Made by a program: the position numbers and the translations under genes
The notes under the pieces: generated by a model
Seen by the model: only the letters and a program-made list of their open reading frames with translations
What the model was told of the DNA's origin: nothing
Databases searched by the model: none
In this document: piece after piece, positions 8,364-15,137 of the stretch
Position numbering within the stretch: position 1 is the first letter of the stretch
Layout: the number at the start of each line of letters is the position of its first letter
Origin: Oscillospiraceae bacterium
GTDB taxonomy: Bacteria; Bacillota; Clostridia; Oscillospirales; Acutalibacteraceae
Reading direction: 5' to 3'
Assembly (NCBI GenBank): GCA_029012165.1
Contig: JAQXLO010000017.1
Coordinates: forward strand, 1 to 25,424
Length of the DNA: 25,424 bases

Positions 8364-9055
8364 TTCTCAACATTCCTTTCTGTTGCAACAGGTTGTTGTT
8401 TCTTTTTATCGGATGCATATTTTTTCGCTCTGAGGAAGGACACCAAAGCACGGAACGCAAAGCGCACCAAAGCGTTGGTCAGCTTGATCGGGCGCACGGA
8501 AATGCGCAACAGGATGGATGCGCAGCTGCCCGTGGCCAGATAGTCCGGATAAATGTTTACATTGTATTTACGCACACGAAGCGTATTGCAAAGATAGCCC
8601 ATCGTCGGGAACACGGCGGCGCAGGTTTTGCCGTAGGCAATGGCGGTCTGCGCAGCGTCCTTTTTGGCAACACACATATCCAAAAACAGCTTTTCCACCA
8701 CGAAGGAGCGCTTGAAAATATCGCCCAGCATGGTGTTGGTCGCCGCAAGAATTTCCTTTAAAAACCGCACGACACCGTCAAAGCCCTGCTCATGGTAAAA
8801 GCGCATGACGAAGTTCTCGCCCTTTGGCTTTCCCTCCGACGGCTTCTCCTGCGCGTCCTCCGGCGGCGTTTCCTCCTGCGGTGCCTTAGGCGGCTTTTTC
8901 TTTTTCGGTTTGGCGGGAAGTAGACGAAGCTTGATAAACAAAACCTTTAAATCCAGCGTAAAGGTTTCGCTGTATTGCAGCTCCACCGTAATTTTAACGC
9001 AGAACAGGAGAACGATTGCCGCTATGATGCCGAGCAATATGTATAGCACCACCAT
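8360..9055 (-). CDS. DUF2953 (YtfI-like) membrane-anchored protein
   Basis: Unknown function; recognised as DUF2953/YtfI from its fold pattern and its partner ytfJ. The 231-residue protein starts with a transmembrane helix (about residues 2-19, VVLYILLGIIAAIVLLF), then a beta-rich segment (KITVELQYSETFTLDLKVLF). A low-complexity Lys/Pro/Glu linker follows (about 48-82, PKKKKPPKAPQEETPPEDA). The C-terminal part has NVNIYPDYL and a run of weak hydrophobic segments ending in basic residues. The ATG at 9055 has AGGAGG 7 nt upstream. It overlaps ytfJ by 4 nt, so the two are translationally coupled. I infer a membrane-linked role, possibly in spore formation. Confidence 0.85.
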   Translation of the reverse strand: MVVLYILLGIIAAIVLLFCVKITVELQYSETFTLDLKVLFIKLRLLPAKPKKKKPPKAPQEETPPEDAQEKPSEGKPKGENFVMRFYHEQGFDGVVRFLKEILAATNTMLGDIFKRSFVVEKLFLDMCVAKKDAAQTAIAYGKTCAAVFPTMGYLCNTLRVRKYNVNIYPDYLATGSCASILLRISVRPIKLTNALVRFAFRALVSFLRAKKYASDKKKQQPVATERNVEK

Positions 9056-9076
9056 GGTCTCTCCTCCTTTTCTTCG

Positions 9077-9754
9077 TTAATTCTCTTCCGGCAAAACGTA
9101 CAGATCGTCGCCGTCCTCCGGCACGTCGTAAAATGTATACTGATCCTTGTCCACCGCTTCCTCTTCCGGCGGGGCAGGCTCTTCTTCAATCGGCGCTTTT
9201 TCGGCTTGCGCATCCATAATATCCTCGATCTTCGGCAGATCCTTTTCCGGCAATTCGGGAAGCTCATTTAAAGAGGACATACAAAAACACTTTAAAAATT
9301 CGGGCGTCGTACCGTACAAAAGCGGCCTGCCCGGCAGTTCCAGCCTGCCCTTTTCCTCCACCAGACCCTTTTGGCAAAGGGTGTTGACAACGCCGGAACA
9401 GTCCACACCACGAACCTGCTCTATGTAGGACTTGGTAACGGGCTGGTTATAGGCGATAACCGCCAGCACCTCAAACGCTGCCGCAGACAGGGGTGCATTC
9501 TTTTTGACCTCCAGCACCGAACGGATCCTGTCGGCAAAGCGGGTTCGTGTGCACATCTGGTAGCGATCCTCCATGCGCAAAACGCACAGTCCGCTCTCCC
9601 GCTCGTCCAGATCCGCTTTCAGCTTTTCCAAAATTTTTTCCGTATACTCCGTATCCAATTCCAGCGCCTGCGCCATCCGCTCCAATTCCAGCGGCTCCCC
9701 GCTGGCAAAGAGGATGGCCTCTGCGGCGGCCTGTAATTCCTGTACCTTCACCAT
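9077..9754 (-). CDS. scpB: Segregation and condensation protein B
   Basis: Winged-helix kite protein that binds ScpA and with SMC forms the bacterial condensin needed for chromosome segregation. The 225-residue product has the ScpB hallmarks AAEAILFASGEPL near the N terminus, LSAAAFEVLAVIAYNQPVTK (about 89-108) and RLELPGRPLLYGTT. It carries an unusually acidic tail from about residue 170 to the end, rich in Glu, Asp and Pro, of a kind often seen in clostridial ScpB. Its ATG directly follows the scpA stop with no spacer (TAAATG), and its Shine-Dalgarno GGAGG lies in the last codons of scpA, so the subunits are translationally coupled. Confidence 0.97.
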   Translation of the reverse strand: MVKVQELQAAAEAILFASGEPLELERMAQALELDTEYTEKILEKLKADLDERESGLCVLRMEDRYQMCTRTRFADRIRSVLEVKKNAPLSAAAFEVLAVIAYNQPVTKSYIEQVRGVDCSGVVNTLCQKGLVEEKGRLELPGRPLLYGTTPEFLKCFCMSSLNELPELPEKDLPKIEDIMDAQAEKAPIEEEPAPPEEEAVDKDQYTFYDVPEDGDDLYVLPEEN

Positions 9755-10468
9755 TTACGCCTCCGATGTCTCTTTGAGTTCGATGAGGATATTGTCGCCG
9801 TCCCCCTCGATGGTCACACGCTTGGCCTTTGCCAAAGACAGCACCGCCAAAAAGGTTGCCACCATTTCCGAGCGGGATTCCGACTGCTCAAACAGGGACG
9901 AAAAGCGATGCTTTCCACTCCCACGCAGCCGGTCAAGCAAAAAGGAAATGCGGGACGCCACGGACACGATGCGGTGCGCCACGATCCGTGAAAACGCCTC
10001 CACGGGCGGCGGCAGGCGGCGCTTTCCCTTACCGACGGCGGATATGTACGCTTTGAAAATTTCATACGGTTCATGAGAGCGTGTATAGGTCATGTCCACA
10101 GGGAACTCCTGGGGGTTGCGCTCGAAATAGCCGAAGCCGTTGGCCTGCTTTTCCAGCTTGCCCGCCAGATATTTGCAGTCCTGATAGGCGAGCAATTCGC
10201 CCCGCAGTTCCTTTTCCAGCGCCTCCGCCTCCTCATGGACAGGCAGTAAAGACACGGTTTTGATATATACCAGTCTTGCCGCCATCTCCAGAAATTCGCT
10301 GGCGATGTCCAGGTTTTCCTCCTGCATTTGGCGCATATAGTCGAGATACTGCTCCACCAGGTCGAGGATCGGCACATCGTTGATGCTGACCTTGTGCTTG
10401 CTGATCAGGTGCAAAAGCAGATCCATGGGACCCTCGAACACGTCGATCTTGTACGAAATTTTTTCCAT
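9755..10468 (-). CDS. scpA: Segregation and condensation protein A
   Basis: Kleisin subunit linking SMC heads and binding ScpB in the condensin complex. The 237-residue product begins YKIDVFEGPMDLLLHLI, the ScpA signature, followed by KVSINDVPILDLVEQYL and the helical ASEFLEMAARLVYIKT segment. The C-terminal winged-helix region (RVTIEGDGDNILIEL) binds the SMC cap. The ATG at 10468 has GAGG 5 nt upstream and lies 2 nt after the stop of the site-2 protease gene, an arrangement typical of Firmicutes (M50 protease-scpA-scpB). Confidence 0.97.
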   Translation of the reverse strand: MEKISYKIDVFEGPMDLLLHLISKHKVSINDVPILDLVEQYLDYMRQMQEENLDIASEFLEMAARLVYIKTVSLLPVHEEAEALEKELRGELLAYQDCKYLAGKLEKQANGFGYFERNPQEFPVDMTYTRSHEPYEIFKAYISAVGKGKRRLPPPVEAFSRIVAHRIVSVASRISFLLDRLRGSGKHRFSSLFEQSESRSEMVATFLAVLSLAKAKRVTIEGDGDNILIELKETSEA

Positions 10469-10470
10469 AC

Positions 10471-11133
10471 TTACCTCACAAACGGCAGTGCCGCAAGGTT
10501 AAACAAGCCTTTGAACACAGCGGACGAAAGATAGCTCAAGGGTGTGGACAGCACGCCGGTCAGCAGCAGAACAAACAGTGCGATCATGATGTAGCGCTCA
10601 TACTGCATGATCTTGTAGTAGTACTTGTTGGGAATCAGCGCCGTGGCAATGCGGGAACCGTCCAGAGGCGGAATCGGCAAGAGATTGAACACGGCAAGGG
10701 AAACATTGATGTATGCCGCATAGTAAAAGAAAACACCCAGAAGTTCCGCAAAGGTACCTGTGCCGAACATCACGGACACATGGCGAAGCACAAGGAAAAT
10801 CAGCGCCATCAGCAGATTGGAAACGGGTCCTGCCAGCGCAACGGTCGCCATGCCTGCCTTGGGATTTTTGAAGTTGCGCATATTCACGGGCACGGGTCGT
10901 GCATAACCGAAGCCGACCAGCACGATCATCAGACAGCCCCACGGGTCGAGATGGGCAAAGGGATTCATGGTCAGTCTGCCGTTCATCCGTGCCGTACCGT
11001 CGCCCAATTTATCCGCCACAAAGGCGTGGGCAAATTCATGCACCGGCAAGGTACAGAACACGACAAAAAGACTGGAAAGCACGCCGACGACCAGATCCAC
11101 GGAAAAACCGTGGCGGATCAGCTGCATGAGCAT
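10471..11133 (-). CDS. Site-2 protease family (M50, YwhC-like) membrane metallopeptidase
   Basis: Integral-membrane zinc protease of the M50 family; the substrate is unknown. The 220-residue protein shows the zinc motif HEFAH (residues 32-36) inside the first hydrophobic segment and the third ligand in LLPIPPLDGSR (about 151-161, Asp158). Several further hydrophobic segments lie near 17-30, 65-78, 95-118, 132-150 and 175-200. The short form without a PDZ domain matches the YwhC-type group that accompanies scpAB in Firmicutes. ATG 11133 has AAGGA 8 nt upstream; ATG 11127 is an alternative. The gene lies 4 nt after prmC. Involvement in intramembrane signalling is inference only. Confidence 0.93.
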   Translation of the reverse strand: MLMQLIRHGFSVDLVVGVLSSLFVVFCTLPVHEFAHAFVADKLGDGTARMNGRLTMNPFAHLDPWGCLMIVLVGFGYARPVPVNMRNFKNPKAGMATVALAGPVSNLLMALIFLVLRHVSVMFGTGTFAELLGVFFYYAAYINVSLAVFNLLPIPPLDGSRIATALIPNKYYYKIMQYERYIMIALFVLLLTGVLSTPLSYLSSAVFKGLFNLAALPFVR

Positions 11134-11137
11134 AGAA

Positions 11138-11980
11138 TCATTCCTTTCCTTGGGAGTATACGATCACGAACCTTTCGGTTCCGATATAATCTTTATAAAT
11201 TTCCGTGGGGTCGGAAAACATTGCCGCAATCTGCGCAGGCTGTGCTTCGCCGCACTCCATGGCCAAAAAGCCGTTTTGGATCTTCGGATACCACTTTTCC
11301 CGCAGCGCACGGTAAAAAAGCAGACCGTCCTCCCCGCCGTCCAGCGCCTCGATGGGCTCTTTTTGCACTTCTTTTTGCAGTGTGGACAGCTCCCCGGTAC
11401 AGATATACGGCGGATTGGACAAAATCGCATTCGGCCAAGGCAGCTCCTGCGGCACACCGTCCAGCATATCCCACCGCACCGCAGTAACATTTTGGGCGCT
11501 CAGGCGGCGAATATTCTCCGAAAGGCACTGAAAGGGTGCATCGTACTTTTCAAACAGATACACCTGCACATCCCTGCGCTCCAGCGCAATGCTGATACCG
11601 ATACAGCCCGTACCGGCACAGACGTCGTACAGCACGGCGTTGGGCGGCAGATGCCGAATCGCCCACTCGGCGAGAAACTCCGTCTCGGGTCTGGGAATGA
11701 GTACGCCCGGCTGTACGCAGAAGGTGTTCCCCATAAAATCCCACTCGCCGAGAATGTACTGCAAGGGCTGACCGTCCGCACGAAGTCGCAGTTTTTCCAT
11801 GTAGGCAGTGCGCTCCGTTTCGGGAACCGCTTGGGCATACAGCATAATCAGTCCCGTGCGATCCGTGCCGCAGACCGCCTCCAAAAGACAGCGTGCCTCA
11901 AAGGCGGCGTCCTGCACGGCGGCGTTTTGCAAATACTGCTCGCCCTGCCGCAGCAGGGCACGGTAGGTTTCACTCGCCAT
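11138..11980 (-). CDS. prmC: Peptide chain release factor N5-glutamine methyltransferase
   Basis: Methylates the Gln of the GGQ motif in release factors RF1 and RF2 using S-adenosylmethionine. The 280-residue protein has the helical N-terminal release-factor-binding domain, IPRPETE (about 95-101), the SAM-binding motif YDVCAGTGCIGIS (118-130) and the catalytic SNPPY (188-192). The open frame reaches 12154, but ATG 11980 is the family-like start (MASETYRALL) with GGAG 7 nt upstream. That start overlaps the DUF1385 stop by 11 nt. In many clostridia prfA (RF1) follows DUF1385-prmC; here a site-2 protease follows, so prfA must lie elsewhere. Confidence 0.96.
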   Translation of the reverse strand: MASETYRALLRQGEQYLQNAAVQDAAFEARCLLEAVCGTDRTGLIMLYAQAVPETERTAYMEKLRLRADGQPLQYILGEWDFMGNTFCVQPGVLIPRPETEFLAEWAIRHLPPNAVLYDVCAGTGCIGISIALERRDVQVYLFEKYDAPFQCLSENIRRLSAQNVTAVRWDMLDGVPQELPWPNAILSNPPYICTGELSTLQKEVQKEPIEALDGGEDGLLFYRALREKWYPKIQNGFLAMECGEAQPAQIAAMFSDPTEIYKDYIGTERFVIVYSQGKE

Positions 11981-12989
11981 CCTTCGGCTCCGCAGGTGTG
12001 CTCTCTTGGGGTTCGTCCTCCTCCAGGACGGCCTTGAGCGAAGCAATGCCGACCTCGATGATATCGTCCGTCGGTTCCTTGGTGGTGATGCGCTGCATCC
12101 ACAGACCGGGTGCGGCACAGATGGACACGAAAAGATTGTCGTGCTTGCCCGCATAGCGGATAAATTCGTAGCCGATGCTCATAATGATGGGCAAAAGCAG
12201 CAGCTTAAGAAGCACCCAAAGGATGGTGATCTCCGTCACCTTGGTGCCGTTGAAAATCACGGACATCAGCGCAGCGAGGAAGATGCTCAAAATTATGGTC
12301 ACAAACAGAAAGCTGGTACCGCAGCGGGGATGGAAACGGCTTTGCTTGCGGACATTTTCCACAGTCAGCTCCTCCCCTGCCTCCAGACAGAAGATGGACT
12401 TATGCTCCGCACCGTGGTACATGAACAGCCGCTTCATCTCCTTCATCAGGGACACCGCCGCCATGTAGCCGACGAAGATCGCAATCTTGACCACGCCCTC
12501 CACCAGCGGACGCCACATAATGCTCAGCCCCGTCAGGTACTGGATGCCTTTGAAAATGTAGGACGGCAATGCGATAAACAGGGCAAAGGACAGCAGAAAA
12601 CCCAGCACCACGGAAATGATGCCGATGACGGTCATCATCTTGGGTCCAAAGTGATCGGACAGCCATTTGTCCAGCTTGGACATCTGTTCCTCGTCCTCCT
12701 CCACACCGTCCAGTGTGGTTTTTTCGGCGGACTCCATCAGGCACTGATAGCCGAAGATCATGTTCTCCACGAAGGAGATAGGACCTCGAATAAACGGCAG
12801 TGCGGCAAATTTATACTTATCCTTCAGCTTTTTCGGATGCTTCGGGGTCACCTCGATGGAGCCGTCCGGCAGACGCAGCGCCATGGCCGCACCCTTGGGA
12901 CCGTTCATCATGATGCCCTCCATCAGCGCCTGTCCGCCGACCGACGCCAAGTATCTGCTTTTCGGTTTTTCATCTTTCTTTTTGCTCAC
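11970..12989 (-). CDS. DUF1385 (YqhQ-like) membrane protein
   Basis: Conserved Firmicute membrane protein of unknown function. The 339-residue product has the family opening VGGQALMEGIMMNGPKG (about 17-33), and MYHGAEHKSIFCLEAGEELT with FHPRCGTSFLF in the second half. The conserved His and Cys residues there have led to suggestions of metal or redox roles, unproven. Hydrophobic segments lie at about 115-145, 155-180, 225-248 and 252-275. The start is GTG 12989 with AAGGAG 8 nt upstream. It overlaps the sensor kinase end by 20 nt and prmC by 11 nt; DUF1385-prmC adjacency is common in clostridia. The acidic tail after about 310 is variable. Confidence 0.92.
   Translation of the reverse strand: MSKKKDEKPKSRYLASVGGQALMEGIMMNGPKGAAMALRLPDGSIEVTPKHPKKLKDKYKFAALPFIRGPISFVENMIFGYQCLMESAEKTTLDGVEEDEEQMSKLDKWLSDHFGPKMMTVIGIISVVLGFLLSFALFIALPSYIFKGIQYLTGLSIMWRPLVEGVVKIAIFVGYMAAVSLMKEMKRLFMYHGAEHKSIFCLEAGEELTVENVRKQSRFHPRCGTSFLFVTIILSIFLAALMSVIFNGTKVTEITILWVLLKLLLLPIIMSIGYEFIRYAGKHDNLFVSICAAPGLWMQRITTKEPTDDIIEVGIASLKAVLEEDEPQESTPAEPKDGE
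11988..11991 (-). promoter_or_regulatory. Ribosome binding site deciding the prmC start
   Basis: GGAG on the minus strand, 7 nt upstream of ATG 11980 and inside the 3' end of the DUF1385 gene. It supports the 280-residue product over the longer frame reaching 12154. Confidence 0.6.
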
Positions 12990-14418
12990 CGCTTGTACTC
13001 CTTTCCGCTTTCTGCGTTTTGGGCAGAAGCACGGTCACACGGGTGCCTTTCCCAAGCTCGCTGTCGATCTGAAGCTCGCCGCCGTGCAGACGGATGATCT
13101 CGTCCGCCACGGCAAGACCGATACCCGAACCTCGCACCGTTGTGTCCGCTTTGTAAAACTTTTCCTTGATATGCGGCAGATCGTCCGCCGAAATGCCTTT
13201 GCCCGTGTCGGCAACGGTGATGCGAATGTGCGCATCCTCCAGTGCCGCTTCCACACGGACGGCGCCGTCTTTTTCGGTATATTTGATAGCGTTGTCTATG
13301 ATATTGACGAAAACCTGCATCAGCCGTTCCGGATCTCCCGTCATGGGTGCGGCTTCGTCGGGAATGTCGTAGGTAAACTGTTTGCCCTCCCGCAGGGCAC
13401 GTTCATGGAACGTCAGCGCCGCTTCCTCCAGCTGGGCGAAGAGATCCATGGAAACCAGCCGCAGTTTCAGTCTGCCGTCCTGCATACGGGAGAAATCCAG
13501 CAGATCCTCCACCATGCCGTTCAGGCGGGCCGTCTGGCTGAGAATGACACGCATCCCCTTTTCCGCCAGTGCGGGATCCTCCGCACCCACATCCCGGAGC
13601 GTCTCGCCCCAGCCTCGGATCGCTGTCAGCGGCGTGCGCAGTTCATGGGAAACGGTGGAGATGAATTCGTTTTTCATCTGATCCGCCGCACCGATCTGCT
13701 GTGCCATGTCGTGCACGGCGTCGCACAAAGAGCCGATCTCGTCCTTATCTGTGTAGTCAATGTGCGCCGTGTAGTCGCCGTCCGCGATCCTGTCTGCGGC
13801 ATCTGTCGTTTTGCGGATGGTGCGCACCAGCTTTTCGATATAGATGGTACCGGGCAAAATGGTGAGCACCAGCGCCGCAATACCCGCAAGAACCATCAGG
13901 ATCACATAGCGGCGAATCTGCGCATCCAGCTTTTCCAGAGAGATCATATACCGCAGTGCCGGCGCCGTTCCGTCCGCAGACGCTTTGAGCAGGACGGTCA
14001 TCGCCATGATCTTTTCGCCGCAGGCGTTTCGTCCTGTCCAAAAATTTCTGGGACTCTGTGCCATTAGCGCCGCCTGATAGTCCGGCATTTCGGTGCCGTC
14101 CGCCACGGCGAAGCCATCGGAGTTGGCCACGACCTTTCCGTGGCGGTCAATGACCCAAACATCCACGGTGTCGCCGAGACTGTAGATATCTATGTATCCG
14201 ACGGCGGCTCGGTTGAAGGAATCGTCCGTGTCGCCGGCGTTGAGGGTAAAATAGCGGGATACAATGTTATTGTACCCGGAGTGCAGAACGGACTGCGCCG
14301 TATTGTAGTAAAACCTGTGCACCGCAAGGGACAAAAAGAGGATCGCAAAAACCACAAGTGCCGTGATCATAGTGACGGATTTCACGAGCCATTTTTTGGT
14401 GATGGTACCCAGATGCAC
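12970..14418 (-). CDS. Membrane sensor histidine kinase
   Basis: Partner of the adjacent OmpR-type response regulator. In order the 482-residue protein has a first transmembrane helix (about 11-34), an extracellular domain (about 35-170) of unrecognised fold with a central VDVWVIDRHGKVVANSDG stretch that looks PAS/Cache-like, a second helix (about 171-193) and a HAMP linker (about 195-245). The H-box SHELRTPLTAIRGW has the phospho-acceptor His258, and the ATPase domain has N-box NIIDNAIKY (372-380), G1 DTGKGI (404-409) and G2 GSGIGLAV (430-437). The start is GTG 14418 with AAGGG 5 nt upstream. Its stop overlaps the DUF1385 start by 20 nt. The signal is unknown; cell-envelope state is a guess from context. 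Confidence 0.95.
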   Translation of the reverse strand: MHLGTITKKWLVKSVTMITALVVFAILFLSLAVHRFYYNTAQSVLHSGYNNIVSRYFTLNAGDTDDSFNRAAVGYIDIYSLGDTVDVWVIDRHGKVVANSDGFAVADGTEMPDYQAALMAQSPRNFWTGRNACGEKIMAMTVLLKASADGTAPALRYMISLEKLDAQIRRYVILMVLAGIAALVLTILPGTIYIEKLVRTIRKTTDAADRIADGDYTAHIDYTDKDEIGSLCDAVHDMAQQIGAADQMKNEFISTVSHELRTPLTAIRGWGETLRDVGAEDPALAEKGMRVILSQTARLNGMVEDLLDFSRMQDGRLKLRLVSMDLFAQLEEAALTFHERALREGKQFTYDIPDEAAPMTGDPERLMQVFVNIIDNAIKYTEKDGAVRVEAALEDAHIRITVADTGKGISADDLPHIKEKFYKADTTVRGSGIGLAVADEIIRLHGGELQIDSELGKGTRVTVLLPKTQKAERSTSGEQKER

Positions 14419-14431
14419 GAAATCCCTTCTT

Positions 14432-15124
14432 TCAGTTCATCCACTTGTAGCCGATTCCCCGTACCGTCAGCAGATGCTGCGGTGACGACGGATCCTGCTC
14501 GATCTTCATGCGCAGACGGCGGATATTGACGTCCACGATCTTGTCCTCGCCGTAGTATTCCGAGCCCCAAACCTGCCGCAGTATTTCCGCACGGGACAGA
14601 GCGTCGCCCTGATTTTGCAGAAAAAACTCCATCAGCTGAAACTCGATCTGCGTCAGCTCGATGGGCGATCCGCCGCAGCACAGGGTACGGCTGCGCAGAT
14701 CCAACACAAAATCTCCGGAGCGCAGGACCGAAAAAGGCTTCGTTCTGCCCTTGACCAGCGCAACCCGGCGGTAGACCGCATCGACACGTGCCATCAGCTC
14801 CGTGGGGGAAAACGGCTTTGTCACATAGTCGTCCGCACCGCCGAGAAGTCCGGCGACCTTGTCGTTCTCCTGGGTTCTCGCCGTGAGCATGATGATGCCG
14901 ATATTCCTGTCCTGCGTCCGCAGTGCTTTGCAGACCTCCAAGCCGTCCATTTCCGGCATCATGATGTCCAGTATCGCCACATCAAAATCGCCCTGTTTTT
15001 CAAACAATTCCATCGCCTGCACACCGTCTGCGGCCTCGGCTACCGTGTAGCCCGCACGGCGCAGATGGATGACGATAAACTCGCGGATGGCTTCTTCGTC
15101 CTCCGCAACCAATACCCTTTTCAC
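14432..15124 (-). CDS. OmpR/PhoB-family response regulator
   Basis: Two-component DNA-binding regulator. The 230-residue protein has a receiver domain with the acidic pair in VAEDEEA, phospho-acceptor Asp53 in DVAILDIMMPEMDG, Thr81 in IIMLTAR and Lys103 in VTKPFSP. A C-terminal winged helix (about 131-230) ends RGIGYKWMN, as in OmpR/PhoB proteins. The start is GTG 15124, with GGAGG 7 nt upstream; the frame stays open to 15235 but that extension overlaps the lipoprotein gene and is not family-like. It follows the lipoprotein gene by 13 nt and precedes its kinase by 13 nt. Its regulon cannot be read from here; no obvious direct-repeat operator was seen at the cdaA promoter. Confidence 0.96.
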   Translation of the reverse strand: MKRVLVAEDEEAIREFIVIHLRRAGYTVAEAADGVQAMELFEKQGDFDVAILDIMMPEMDGLEVCKALRTQDRNIGIIMLTARTQENDKVAGLLGGADDYVTKPFSPTELMARVDAVYRRVALVKGRTKPFSVLRSGDFVLDLRSRTLCCGGSPIELTQIEFQLMEFFLQNQGDALSRAEILRQVWGSEYYGEDKIVDVNIRRLRMKIEQDPSSPQHLLTVRGIGYKWMN

Positions 15125-15131
15125 CTGTAAA

Positions 15132-15136
15132 CCTCC
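15132..15136 (-). promoter_or_regulatory. Ribosome binding site for the GTG-started response regulator
   Basis: GGAGG on the minus strand, 7 nt upstream of GTG 15124. It decides the start in favour of VKRVLVAEDE rather than any upstream in-frame codon. Confidence 0.85.
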
Positions 15137-15137
15137 G

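Noticed and set aside
8380..8391. Perfect 12-bp palindrome CTGTTGCAACAG just upstream of ytfJ.
   Set aside because: It lies inside the DUF2953 coding region, and several 12-bp palindromes are expected by chance in a window of this size. No second copy near another start.
7299..8543. Long plus-strand open frame (414 codons) across dacF, ytfJ and the DUF2953 gene; similar long frames at 15201-16649, 16438-17634 and 12760-14067.
   Set aside because: They are antisense shadows of well-supported minus-strand genes. High GC and rare TTA/CTA/TCA codons in those genes leave the opposite strand open. They have no recognisable domains and cross gene boundaries.
11981..12154. Upstream extension of prmC to 12154.
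   Set aside because: The added 58 residues overlap DUF1385 coding and resemble an out-of-frame shadow; PrmC homologues start near ATG 11980.
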